Part shown: piece after piece, positions 18,437 to 27,333 of the stretch
Layout of the letters: each line of letters opens with the position of its first letter
Position numbering within the stretch: position 1 is the first letter of the stretch
Source of the DNA: an uncultured Roseobacter sp.
GTDB taxonomy: Bacteria > Pseudomonadota > Alphaproteobacteria > Rhodobacterales > Rhodobacteraceae
Reading direction: 5' to 3'
Assembly (NCBI RefSeq): GCF_947496515.1
Contig: NZ_CANMDB010000001.1
Span: forward strand, 558,001-622,000
Length of the DNA stretch: 64,000 bases
Notes under the pieces: model-generated
Database searches by the model: none
What the model was told of the DNA's origin: nothing
What the model saw: only the letters and a program-made list of their open reading frames with translations
Program-made: the position numbers and the translations under genes

Positions 18437-18484
18437 TTTGCAAAGCTTATGCAGTCATCAATTTGCAAACTGCAAAGTTGCAAA
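18437..18484. promoter_or_regulatory. TTTGCAAA repeat array, candidate PccR/ScfR operator of pccB
   Basis: Perfect palindromic TTTGCAAA at 18437-18444 and again at 18462-18469, then CTGCAAA (18470-18476) and TTGCAAA (18478-18484). Published work on Rhodobacter sphaeroides PccR, an ScfR-family activator of propionyl-CoA carboxylase, gives paired TTTGCAAA half-sites as its target. The array lies between divergent pccB and the MFS gene, and an ScfR-family gene is encoded 7.3 kb away (25807-27099). Spacing between boxes is not exactly the published one. Confidence 0.72.
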
Positions 18485-18546
18485 TTTTTCCCGATCAGCG
18501 GAGCACCTTTCGTGGACAACCCGTTGAAGTAGTATACTTTACCGAT

Positions 18547-19779
18547 ATGCGATCAACTCCCGATGTGCGGTTTCTGGACCGTTCCACCCCACCGCATATC
18601 GCGACACTCATCCTGTTGGCAGGCATGTCCGCGATGGTCATGAACATGTTTCTGCCCAGCTTGCGGAACATGGCTGAGGATTTCCAGACAGACTACGGCA
18701 CGATGAACCTGTCGGTGGGCCTCTATCTCGGGATCAGCGCGGTTCTGCAGGTTATCATCGGTCCCCTGTCCGACAAGCTGGGTCGGCGGCCCGTGTTGCT
18801 CGGTGGTCTTTTCATTTTTCTGCTGGCGACCATCGGCTGCATCCTTGCCACCAACGCCACGATGTTTCTGTTCTTTCGCATGTGCCAGGCCACCGTGGCG
18901 GTGGCCATGGTGCTCAGCCGCGCGACGGTGCGGGATATGTTTGCGCAGGACAAGGCGGCATCCATGATCGGCTATGTGACCATGGGGATGGCGCTGGTGC
19001 CCATGGTGGCCCCGATGATCGGCGGCTTGCTGGATGAGCTCTTTGGATGGCGGGCGAACTTCTGGGCATTTCTGCTACTCGGAGCCATGACACTTTGGCT
19101 GGCCTGGGCCGATCAGGGCGAGACGGCACAGCAAAGCGGCAAGACCCTGCCCGAGCAGTTTCGCGAGTACCCCGAACTGCTGTGTTCGCCGCGGTTCTGG
19201 GGCTACTCGCTCTCCGCGGCCTTCTGCTCGGGTGCCTTCTTTGCCTATCTCGGCGGCGGCTCATTCGTGGGCGAAGTCGTATTCGGGATGTCGCCCTTCT
19301 GGGTGGGCGTCTACTTCGGCGCGCCGGCTGTGGGCTATTTCTTCGGCAACATGCTGACGGGGCTCATCGCACAGCGCGCGGGCGTAAACCGGCTGATCCT
19401 GATCGGCAGCCTCATCAACGCGGGCGGCATGCTGCTCTCCCTATCTTTGTTCCTGATCGGACAGGGCACAGCGCTCAGCTTTTTTGGCCTGATGGTCTTT
19501 GTGGGTTTGGGCAACGGGCTGGTGATCCCCAACGCCACCGCGGGCATGCTGTCGGTCCGACCCCATCTCGCAGGTTCCGCATCGGGCCTGGGCGGCGCGA
19601 TCATGATCGGCGGCGGAGGCGCGCTCAGCGTGCTTGCAGGCAAGCTGCTCACACCGGAAACGGGAGCGCTGCCTTTGCTCTACATCATGGCGGCCACGTC
19701 TGTCGCGGCCGTTACCGCCATCCTGGTTGTCTACCGGCGTGAGCGTCGCCTGGCCAGACAAGCACGCGCCCATAGTTAG
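18547..19779 (+). CDS. Bcr/CflA family MFS exporter
   Basis: 410 residues, predicted 12 transmembrane helices in the inner membrane. The major-facilitator motif A between helices 2 and 3 is visible at residues 72-87 (GPLSDKLGRRPVLLGG), as is the drug:H+ antiporter motif C-like stretch MGMALVPMVAPMIGG. These features match the Bcr/CflA 12-TM drug-resistance branch; the substrate is unknown. ATG 18547 is used because the upstream extension overlaps the TTTGCAAA array and is not membrane-like. Divergent from pccB, so the operator may influence it too. Confidence 0.88.
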   Translation: MRSTPDVRFLDRSTPPHIATLILLAGMSAMVMNMFLPSLRNMAEDFQTDYGTMNLSVGLYLGISAVLQVIIGPLSDKLGRRPVLLGGLFIFLLATIGCILATNATMFLFFRMCQATVAVAMVLSRATVRDMFAQDKAASMIGYVTMGMALVPMVAPMIGGLLDELFGWRANFWAFLLLGAMTLWLAWADQGETAQQSGKTLPEQFREYPELLCSPRFWGYSLSAAFCSGAFFAYLGGGSFVGEVVFGMSPFWVGVYFGAPAVGYFFGNMLTGLIAQRAGVNRLILIGSLINAGGMLLSLSLFLIGQGTALSFFGLMVFVGLGNGLVIPNATAGMLSVRPHLAGSASGLGGAIMIGGGGALSVLAGKLLTPETGALPLLYIMAATSVAAVTAILVVYRRERRLARQARAHS

Positions 19780-20814
19780 CACAGGAGTTCCATCAGTACC
19801 TACTGGGAGCTTCTGAGCGGACGCACGATCAGAGATCTGATTGATGCCCTATGACAACCAGGCCTCAAGCGACACTGATAGCCAGAATAGGAGCTGCCAC
19901 CCGGTCCGGTAGGTTATCCAAAAACTGAAATATACCAGCTAGCAGTGCCTCAGAGGAACCGCCAAGACGTGAGGACCCACCACCCCTGGCCTCATGAGGA
20001 GCCGTCTACGGGTCCGGACAGTGCAGGGCCTATTTCGAGATCGCTCAGAGCATCAGCACCGTTCGGCAAGCCAACCTAGCGATCTGGGGACTGACTGCGG
20101 CAAGATCTTTCAGTGACCGGCCCACCATGTCTTGGCAGCTGAGACAGCTTCGTAAGCCGGCAGATCAGATCCTTTCGCTAGAGCGGCAAAGCAACCTTCC
20201 ATCATGCGCTGAGATCTCCCGTTCGATTTCCTTGGGGACCGGTGATGAAACGGTTCGGCAGCGCCAATGCAACCTTGTGAAAGCAACAGACGGATGGCGG
20301 GCAAGCTGACCCCACGCGGTCTGTTTGGTTCAGGACGGGTTTTGCAAGTGGCACGGGCCCGACGGCGCATCTCATCTTGCCGCATCGCACCAAATCTTTT
20401 CCGTCACTGACTGCAAGTGAGATACGCCGATTACGGTATGTGCTCTTGTGCCGTCAGATGTCGTTGACGCGCCAGATAACCGGGCGCTGAGCTTGAGTTT
20501 TTTTGCCGGTGGGGCGGTCATGCCCTGCTCTTTTGCTCATGAACCGAACCGCCGCCAGGCTGGCAAAACCGAACCAGCCTTTCGACCGCCTCGACGGTCT
20601 TCAGCTCGTACGGGGGATCTGACCAGAGCATGCCAATCAGAGAGTGACAGCGATGATCGGGGAGCCGAATGGGTCCGGTTGCGTGGATCGATCCTGCAAT
20701 TGGTGTCGGTTATGAAGCCGAGCATGGATGTAATCGCTCCGCACCGGTTGCCTTTTTTGATCGTAAATTCTCCATCGTAGGGCGATCCCCGACCAACAGC
20801 TGTGTGGTCTGCCC
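19780..20814. other. about 1.0 kb without a supported gene
   Basis: Between the MFS gene and the FliM-like gene. Open frames here are short (60-110 codons), occur on both strands with no strong ribosome site, and encode Arg/Ser/Pro-rich strings typical of non-coding high-GC DNA. I see no tRNA, no intact transposase and no terminal repeats. It may be decayed coding sequence or long regulatory space; neither is shown. Confidence 0.6.
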
Positions 20815-22017
20815 TTAGGCAGTCTTAATATCGGGCAGGTCGTCGAGTGGTGGCAGGTCGTCGCTGTCCAGATCCGGCAGGTCGGGCAGATCTGGTAGAT
20901 CCGGCAGGTCAGGGAGATCCGGCAAATCCGGCGTTTCCTCTGAGCTCTCGGTATCGCCCGGACCATCAAGATCGGGCAGATCCGGCAAATCGGGGAGTTC
21001 CGGCAGCCCGCCTTCATCCGGTTGCGCGTCAAAACTTGGCAAATCAGGGAGGCCCTCGGGCTCGGCCGGATCCAGCGATGCAAGCGCCCCACTGTCGGGC
21101 AGATCAGCGAGGGTTGCGCCGGTGTCACCGCCCGGCTTGCTGATCTTGGCGCTTTTGGGGGCCTCCAACTGGATCGCGCGCTGACCGTCCATCTGACCCA
21201 TGACGCCCTTGCGGATCGTACGACCCGTTATGGAGACAATCTCCACCGTGTCAAAGGCATCGGGACGAAGGGTCAACACATCCCCAACGGCGAAACCCTT
21301 GATCTTTGACAACGGCAGGCGCAACCGGCCCAGCACCGCAGTGAGGTCGGCATTCACGGCCATCATGCTGCTGCCCAGGTTCCGCTTTGGGGGGACGGGT
21401 TCGCCGAGCGGGTCGGAAGGCTCAATCGGCTCTTCGGCGTGGGTACCCGGGACCGGCAACAGCAACATCAGGCCTGATTGGAAGGCGCCGCCCGCGACAT
21501 CAACCGTCAGCTTGATCAGCGTATATTCCTGAGCATCGAGCGCCAGGGCAAAGAGGCGCGCGCTTTCAACCCGGGCACCGAACTCAAACGGTGCGAGCAG
21601 CTCGCGGTCATCCTTGGCATCCAGCAAGGAGTACGCACGTTTGAAAAGCCCGTCGACCAGTGGTGCGCAGAGTGCTGCATCAGTCGCCGTCAGGGAACGC
21701 GGCTCCGGCGCGGTTTGACCGACGGACCCGGTGGTCTGTTGCTGGATCATCGCGCCAACCAGTTCCGGCCCGACCATCGCCCCGGCCGTGGTTCCCGCGG
21801 GCCCATCCATCAGCATCATCAGGTGCGTATCGTCGAGCTTTTCCTCAAGGTCCGAGCCATCGCAGCATTCCTGCGTGATGCCGATCACGACCATCGCCAT
21901 ATCGAAATCAGTATCGGCCACCTTTGCCAGGCTCACACGCAGCGCTTTAGGCACGGTCATGGCCCGTGCCTGATGCTCCTTTTTTCCGGCTTGCGCCTTG
22001 CGCTGCAAAACTGACAT
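20815..22017 (-). CDS. FliM/FliN-family (SpoA domain) protein with C-terminal DLP repeats
   Basis: 400 residues. Residues 1-205 resemble the FliM N-terminal and middle region (ALRVSLAKVADTDFDMAMVV, VDGLFKRAYSLLDAKDDREL). Residues about 220-285 form a SpoA/FliN-like domain (VNADLTAVLGRLRLPLSKIK, AVGDVLTLRPD, RAIQLEAP). Residues 320-400 are low-complexity acidic repeats of Leu-Pro-Asp, including nearly seven uninterrupted PDL units at 363-383. No other flagellar gene is in the window. ATG 22017 is chosen over the upstream alternative by homology. Either a genuine switch component encoded away from the flagellar cluster or a FliM paralogue with another role. Confidence 0.82.
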   Translation of the reverse strand: MSVLQRKAQAGKKEHQARAMTVPKALRVSLAKVADTDFDMAMVVIGITQECCDGSDLEEKLDDTHLMMLMDGPAGTTAGAMVGPELVGAMIQQQTTGSVGQTAPEPRSLTATDAALCAPLVDGLFKRAYSLLDAKDDRELLAPFEFGARVESARLFALALDAQEYTLIKLTVDVAGGAFQSGLMLLLPVPGTHAEEPIEPSDPLGEPVPPKRNLGSSMMAVNADLTAVLGRLRLPLSKIKGFAVGDVLTLRPDAFDTVEIVSITGRTIRKGVMGQMDGQRAIQLEAPKSAKISKPGGDTGATLADLPDSGALASLDPAEPEGLPDLPSFDAQPDEGGLPELPDLPDLPDLDGPGDTESSEETPDLPDLPDLPDLPDLPDLPDLDSDDLPPLDDLPDIKTA

Positions 22018-22140
22018 TCGTGGCCCTTGTCCCTGCACCCGGCGCCATGCGCACGCACCGGGATCCGCTTGAGCATCGAATAAGGGCCAATGGTTACGAT
22101 TGCCTTTATGCCGCAGCGACCAAGACCATGCCCGTCATGC

Positions 22141-24834
22141 TTATTGCGCTGCCATGGCCGCCGCTTCGGGCAGCGTCACGCGGAAGGCCGTGCCGCCCGT
22201 GCCATCAAGATATCGTATGTCGCCGCCCAAACGCATCATGATCTCGCGACAAATGGCCAGGCCCAGACCCGCACCGTTGCCATCCTGTGCCCCAATCCGG
22301 CTGAACTTCTCGAAAATCACCTCCCGCACCGGCTTGTCAATTCCCGCACCGTTGTCGATGAAATCCACGGTGGTGTGCCCCGCCTGGGTTCCTACCTCGA
22401 TCCGCAGCTCGGGCACCTCGGCCTCGCAGTATTTCTGGGCGTTGGAGATCAGGTTGATAAAGACCTGGCTCAGCCGGTCCAGATCCGTCTCCAGCATCAC
22501 CGTTTCATCCACGTACCTGCGGCGGATCGCGACCGGCCGCGGCGCGCTGGCCTCTGCCGTGGCAATGGCCCGGTCCAGCAGATCCGACAGCCGGCCAGAC
22601 TGCTGGTTGAGCGTCACCTGACCGTTCTCCAGCACGCTGAGGTCAAGCAGGTCATCCAGCAACCGGGTCAGACGGATCGCTTCCACATGGATGATGTCCG
22701 CGTATTTGCGCTGCTCGCGCAGGCTCAGACTGTCTGCGTCACGCAGGATCTCGGAAAAAGCGCGGATCGACGTCATCGGCGTGCGCAGCTCGTGGCTGAT
22801 CTGGCTGAGGAACGCGTCTTTCTGATCGCTCAGCTGGACGAGCTTGTCATTGGCATCGCGCAGCTGCGCCGCGGTCTGGCTGAGCTCCCGGGACTTGGCT
22901 TCCAGCTGGTTGGAATACTCGAGGATCTGCGCGGATTCGTCCGCAACCGCCAGCAATTCCTGCACCGATACCGCGGCACCGCCCACAATCTGACCGATCA
23001 TCGCATGCGCCGTGGCACCACCAACGGCGCCCGCCAGCTCCCGCTCCAACCGCTGCAGAAAGGCCACCGTCGGCTCCGGCAGATAGGCCCCCTGACCCTG
23101 GGCTTCCGCCTCTGCCCGGAACAGCGCCTGTGCTTCCTCCGCGCCGAGGATCCGCTGCGCCATGACCATCAGATCCTCGCTCTCGGCATCGGGCGCCTGC
23201 CAGCCCCGGGTCTTGACCGCGTGATCAAAGACGTTGACGAACTGCGCGCCCTGCAGCCGTTCCATCGGATGCGGAAAGCTGATCAAAGAGACACCCACGA
23301 AAGCGACCGTATTGAGCAACAGGCTCCACAGCACCGCATGGACCGTCGGATCAAGACCGGTGATACCAAAGAGCGCATGGGGCCGCAACCAGCCCAGGCC
23401 CCATAGCCCCGCGTCAAAGATCTGCGCGCCCAGTGCCGCGCCCACACCAAAACTGGGCAGCAGCATGGTAAAGATCCAGATCGCAAAACCGATGCCGAGC
23501 CCCGCAACGGCCCCCGCCCGCGTGGCTCCGCGCCAGAAAATCCCGCCCAGCATCGCCGGCAGAAACTGCGCCACCCCCGCAAAAGAGATCAGCCCGATTG
23601 CCGCCAGCGCTGCCGACCCACCTGAAAGCCGATAATAGATGTACCCAAACCCGATGATGGCCAATACCGCCAGCCGCCGCGACAACAGCACGACCTGTCG
23701 CACGTCGCCCGACTGGGTGGCGCTGCCCTGCCGGTAGTACAGAAATACCGGCATCACCATATGGTTCGACACCATCGTTGACAGCGCGAGGGTCGCCACG
23801 ATGACCATCGAGGTTGCGGAGGAAAACCCGCCCAAAAAGCTGAGCATCGCGAGCCCCTCGCGCCCCTGGCTGAGCGGCAGGCTCAGCACGAAAAAATCCG
23901 GATTGGCGCCCGCGGGCAGCAGATCAAGGCCGATCACCGCGATGGGCACCACAAAGAGGCTCATCAGCATCAGGTAGAGCGGAAAGGCCCAGCTGGCGAT
24001 TTGCAGGTGCCGCTCGTCGTCGTTCTCCACCACCATGACCTGAAACATCCGCGGCAAACACACAAACGCCGCCGCCGACACGAAGGTCAGCGCCATCCAC
24101 CGACTGCCGTCCATCTGCCAGCTGCCCAAGGAGGAGGCGTCGATGCGCGCCAGCGTCTCTCCGACGCCGCCCGCGATGCCCCAGACGACGAAAGCACCCA
24201 CAGACAGGAGCGCGATCAGCTTGACCACGGCCTCGACCGCCACTGCCGTGACGATCCCATGCTGGCGTTCGTTCACGTTGAGATTGCGCGTCCCGAAGAT
24301 CACGGTGAAGACCGCAAGTCCCAGAGCGATCCAGAACCCAGCAGCGCCTTCCGACACGGACCCCGTTCCCCCCGGCTGCCCGGCCATGGCAAAGATCGAC
24401 AGCGACGCGGTCACGGACTGCAACTGCAGGGCGATATAGGGCGTCACCCCGATCACGGCCATCAACGTCACCACCACGGCGAGACCGTTGGATTTGCCGT
24501 AGCGCGATGAGATCAAATCCGCGATGGAGGTGACCTTGAGGCTGCGTCCGATGCGCACGAGACGTCGCAGAACCCACCACCAGCCCACCATCACCAGACT
24601 GGGCCCCAGATAGATCGTCACATACTCCAGACCCGAGCGCGCCGCATAGCCCACCGCGCCGTAAAACGTCCAGGCCGTGCAATAGATCGACAGCGACAGC
24701 GTATAGATCAGCGGCGAGCGCAGGAACCACGCACCCTGTCCCCGGCTGGCGGCGCGGTCGGCGGCAAAGGCCACCGCAAAAAGCAGGACCACATAAGCCA
24801 GCGAGACCGCCACCAGCAGGTTGAGCGAGGTCAC
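22141..24834 (-). CDS. SLC5-type transporter / sensor histidine kinase fusion (CbrA/CrbS-like)
   Basis: 897 residues. Residues 1-525 form a sodium:solute-symporter module of about 13 transmembrane helices (SLSIYCTAWTFYGAVGYAAR, GFSSATSMVIVATLALSTMV are characteristic). A coiled-coil linker (about 580-675) leads to a kinase: H box QISHELRTPMTSIRA with phosphorylatable His681, N box FINLISNAQKY (Asn798), DNGAG at 827-831, and GAGLGL at 854-859. CbrA/CrbS proteins of this design control use of histidine or acetate in gammaproteobacteria. Overlaps the small membrane gene by 4 bases, with a receiver gene upstream: a three-gene signalling operon. Ligand unknown. Confidence 0.92.
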   Translation of the reverse strand: MTSLNLLVAVSLAYVVLLFAVAFAADRAASRGQGAWFLRSPLIYTLSLSIYCTAWTFYGAVGYAARSGLEYVTIYLGPSLVMVGWWWVLRRLVRIGRSLKVTSIADLISSRYGKSNGLAVVVTLMAVIGVTPYIALQLQSVTASLSIFAMAGQPGGTGSVSEGAAGFWIALGLAVFTVIFGTRNLNVNERQHGIVTAVAVEAVVKLIALLSVGAFVVWGIAGGVGETLARIDASSLGSWQMDGSRWMALTFVSAAAFVCLPRMFQVMVVENDDERHLQIASWAFPLYLMLMSLFVVPIAVIGLDLLPAGANPDFFVLSLPLSQGREGLAMLSFLGGFSSATSMVIVATLALSTMVSNHMVMPVFLYYRQGSATQSGDVRQVVLLSRRLAVLAIIGFGYIYYRLSGGSAALAAIGLISFAGVAQFLPAMLGGIFWRGATRAGAVAGLGIGFAIWIFTMLLPSFGVGAALGAQIFDAGLWGLGWLRPHALFGITGLDPTVHAVLWSLLLNTVAFVGVSLISFPHPMERLQGAQFVNVFDHAVKTRGWQAPDAESEDLMVMAQRILGAEEAQALFRAEAEAQGQGAYLPEPTVAFLQRLERELAGAVGGATAHAMIGQIVGGAAVSVQELLAVADESAQILEYSNQLEAKSRELSQTAAQLRDANDKLVQLSDQKDAFLSQISHELRTPMTSIRAFSEILRDADSLSLREQRKYADIIHVEAIRLTRLLDDLLDLSVLENGQVTLNQQSGRLSDLLDRAIATAEASAPRPVAIRRRYVDETVMLETDLDRLSQVFINLISNAQKYCEAEVPELRIEVGTQAGHTTVDFIDNGAGIDKPVREVIFEKFSRIGAQDGNGAGLGLAICREIMMRLGGDIRYLDGTGGTAFRVTLPEAAAMAAQ

Positions 24835-25103
24835 GGCGCGCCTTCCCCGGCGTCTGCCTGCTCAGGGCTCTGCGGCATCCGGTGGACCAGCAGCCCCGCG
24901 GCCACGATCAACAGCGCCCAGACGCTGAAGACGTAGAGAAGCGCCCGTGACATGGGCACCGCGCCCGCGCCGTCAGACGGCCACAGCAGCGGGATCATCC
25001 ACAGCCCCGCCCCCACAAAGACCAAAAGCCGCACCGCATCGAGCAATCGCCGCAACCGGTAGCTGCCGCGCTCCAGAAAGAGCGGCGAGGTCCGGCGCCC
25101 CAT
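24831..25103 (-). CDS. small two-helix membrane protein encoded with the SLC5 kinase
   Basis: 90 residues with two likely transmembrane helices (LLVFVGAGLWMIPLLWP and ALLYVFSVWALLIVAAGLLV) after a basic N terminus (MGRRTSPLFLERGSYRLRRL), ending in an acidic tail. It overlaps the kinase start by 4 bases (ATGA) and begins 3 bases after the receiver gene, so it is tightly coupled to both. Small subunits accompanying SSS transporters are known (for example DUF4212 with acetate-type permeases), but I do not see that family's signature. Likely an accessory of the kinase. Confidence 0.78.
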   Translation of the reverse strand: MGRRTSPLFLERGSYRLRRLLDAVRLLVFVGAGLWMIPLLWPSDGAGAVPMSRALLYVFSVWALLIVAAGLLVHRMPQSPEQADAGEGAP

Positions 25104-25106
25104 GGA

Positions 25107-25490
25107 TCAGCCCCTCTGCGCGTGCACGTAGAGCAGATCGCGCACCGCCGTCAGCACTTCGGTGTTGGAAAAAGGCTTGGTCATGAAACGGTTTACACCC
25201 GCTTTTTCCGCCATTTCCCGATCCCGGCTCTGTCCCCGAGCGGTCAACATCAGAACCGGCAGATCCGCGGTGGCCGCATCCCCGCGCAGATCATCGAGAA
25301 TATCAAACCCGCTGCGCCCCGGCAGCATCACATCGAGCACCACCAGATCGGGCCTGCGCGCCCTTATCACCTCTACCGCGTCCGTACCGTCTGAATGCGT
25401 ATCGACCTGCCAGCCCTCCCGGCTGAGCAAAAAACGCATGGCTTCGATGATGTTGAGCTCATCCTCAACCAACAGAACATGCTTTCCCAT
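25107..25490 (-). CDS. single-domain response regulator (receiver only)
   Basis: 127 residues forming one CheY-like receiver domain: acidic pair in LLVEDELN, phosphoacceptor Asp in LVVLDVMLPG, Thr in MLTARG, Lys in FMTKPF. There is no output domain. ATG 25490 follows GGAGGTTGCC; the longer frame start at 25553 is rejected. First gene of the operon with the small membrane protein and the SLC5 kinase, so it is probably that kinase's substrate, acting by protein contact or in a phosphorelay. Confidence 0.92.
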   Translation of the reverse strand: MGKHVLLVEDELNIIEAMRFLLSREGWQVDTHSDGTDAVEVIRARRPDLVVLDVMLPGRSGFDILDDLRGDAATADLPVLMLTARGQSRDREMAEKAGVNRFMTKPFSNTEVLTAVRDLLYVHAQRG

Positions 25491-25806
25491 GGCAACCTCC
25501 TCCCCCGAGGCAGGCCCCCTGCGGACTAGATGTCCGTCTCCTCCCGGGGCCATATCAAACTATCGACGCTTTCCGCTGACCTGTCAAAGGTCTCGGACGC
25601 CTGACGGCACGTGAGTTTTCGTCCCGCGGTCTGCTCGCTCGGCCACATTGGCGCGGTGTCAGACAGAGGACGACGGGGCAACCCGCGCTTCTTGAGGCGC
25701 AAACAACCACGGCCCGGCTACGGGCGTCGCATTTGGTGATATTTCAAACAAGCCCGGCCCGCAGTATACGCTCCTAAAGCCGGATCTGCAGTGAAGGACC
25801 GGAAGC
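25491..25806. other. 316-bp intergenic region upstream of the receiver operon
   Basis: Between the start of the receiver gene and the 3' end of the ScfR gene, both on the minus strand. It must hold the promoter of the three-gene signalling operon. I see a weak short inverted repeat (GCGC ... GCGC near 25690) but no clear terminator, operator or small gene. Confidence 0.5.
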
Positions 25807-27099
25807 CTAGATCTCCGTACTGAGGATCGAGGGTTCGCGCCGGCCCGGACAATCGGCGCGCGGGCAGACGGTACAGGCCGACCCGACCTCCGTTGCCGTC
25901 GGGCTGTCCGCATCCGGATCGGGCAGAACGAGCATGGTTGCCTGCACCAAAGGGGCCTCATTATAGCCGGGCGCATCGCGGGGCTCGGCCACCGCGAAAC
26001 ATTCAAAGCCTGCCCGCCCCCGGCCCAGCTGAACCACGCTGCTGCGGCTGACCCGTCCGGGTTGGGACAACGCCCCAAAAAGCGGCCAGAGCGCACAGGC
26101 AGATCCGTAGCGCGGGATCACAAAATCCGTGGCGGACTTGCGAAACAGCAGGCTGCCCGCCCGGTCGCAGACCACCAGACCGGCATCCAGCCCCGGCAAT
26201 GCCGCCAGACGCCGCAGTACCGTGCTGACCGGCACCTGCAGCGCCTCGGCCAGCGCGATTGGGTCAGGTCCGAGAGCCGACACCTGTGCCTCGACCCGCT
26301 GCATCGGGGCGGCTAGTGCATCGCGGGCGATCTGGCTCAGAATGCCCTGCGCGATCTGCCGGGCCGCGACCGAGCTCAAACTGCCATCAGCCGCGGCGAT
26401 CAGGTCATCGGGCTGCTGCGCGCCCTCTTCCAGAGCGGGAAAGATGTAGTCATGTTCCTTCAGAAAGGCCTCGACCTCATCCTGAGGGCTGGCGCCTGCA
26501 TCCTCGACCCCCTGACCCGCATCCAGATACTGCACCAGCGCCTTGGAGCTATCGGCGAGACGACGGCTGTCCTGATTGATGTTGGCGTGGAACCGGTCGC
26601 GCCAGTCGTCCGTCAGATCCTCCTCATCCGCCAGGATCGCGGCCGTCGCCCGGATCGCCGCCGCGGTTGACAGCACCTCGTGCACCGACGCGGCCAGTTG
26701 CGGATCGTGGGTCAGCCTGTCGGCCAGCGTCTCCACCGTGCGCTCCAGCGAACCGATCCGCTGGTGGCCGCGCGCCAGAACCTCTGCCCAGCCCGGGAAC
26801 CGCCCGGCCAGTTCTTCCGCCCGCGCGGCCTCATCCGCTGGCAGACCCGCCGCGGTTGCCGCCTCCCGCAGGGCGGCGATCAGCGCGGCCTCTGCGCCAT
26901 CGGTCAGGGCGGAGGGCTCCACGCCGAGCAGCCGCGCGACATCCAGCAGCAGTTTACCGCCGATTCTGCGGCGGTTGTGCTCGATTAGGTTGAGGTAGGA
27001 CGCTGAAATTCCCAGATTACGTGCAAGCTCCGCCTGACGCAGCCCCACCACGGAGCGCCGCTCCCGGATGCGGCTACCGGTCAACCCTTCGCCTGCCAT
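25807..27099 (-). CDS. short-chain fatty acyl-CoA regulator (ScfR) family transcription factor
   Basis: 430 residues. N-terminal XRE-type helix-turn-helix at about 10-62 (RSVVGLRQAELARNLGISAS, YLNLIEHNRRRIGG). Central and C-terminal regions of the DUF2083/ScfR kind end in a Cys cluster (Cys409, Cys412, Cys417 in CTVCPRADC). Family members such as PccR, RamB and MccR sense acyl-CoAs and regulate their pathways. ATG 27099 follows GGGAGGATGCC. It may act on the TTTGCAAA array at pccB. It diverges from the liv-type ABC operon, so it could also control that; this is inference. Confidence 0.9.
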   Translation of the reverse strand: MAGEGLTGSRIRERRSVVGLRQAELARNLGISASYLNLIEHNRRRIGGKLLLDVARLLGVEPSALTDGAEAALIAALREAATAAGLPADEAARAEELAGRFPGWAEVLARGHQRIGSLERTVETLADRLTHDPQLAASVHEVLSTAAAIRATAAILADEEDLTDDWRDRFHANINQDSRRLADSSKALVQYLDAGQGVEDAGASPQDEVEAFLKEHDYIFPALEEGAQQPDDLIAAADGSLSSVAARQIAQGILSQIARDALAAPMQRVEAQVSALGPDPIALAEALQVPVSTVLRRLAALPGLDAGLVVCDRAGSLLFRKSATDFVIPRYGSACALWPLFGALSQPGRVSRSSVVQLGRGRAGFECFAVAEPRDAPGYNEAPLVQATMLVLPDPDADSPTATEVGSACTVCPRADCPGRREPSILSTEI

Positions 27100-27252
27100 G
27101 GCATCCTCCCCTGGCAATATCGCGCGTTTTCAACGGGTTTCTGCGGCGCAACATCACACAATTTACAAATCACCCCGTGATCCTGTCGATTTATTGACAG
27201 AATAATTGAGCAATTCAAGGTACTTGTTGCGGAATTTTCTTTTCCCCCGCCT

Positions 27253-27272
27253 CATAGATTTGCATATCTATG
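27253..27272. promoter_or_regulatory. 7-bp inverted repeat in the ScfR / ABC operon divergent promoter region
   Basis: CATAGAT (27253-27259) and ATCTATG (27266-27272) flank a TTGCAT centre, 62 bases before the substrate-binding-protein gene. The 234-base divergent region also holds CTGTC ... GACAG (27183-27200). Either could be an operator. The TTTGCA of the centre is half of the TTTGCAAA box seen at pccB, but the second half is absent. Confidence 0.35.
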
Positions 27273-27333
27273 CCGCACGGCGGACGACGGAGGGGTACGT
27301 CACGCCGGTGTTAATGAAATTGGGAGGAACTTA

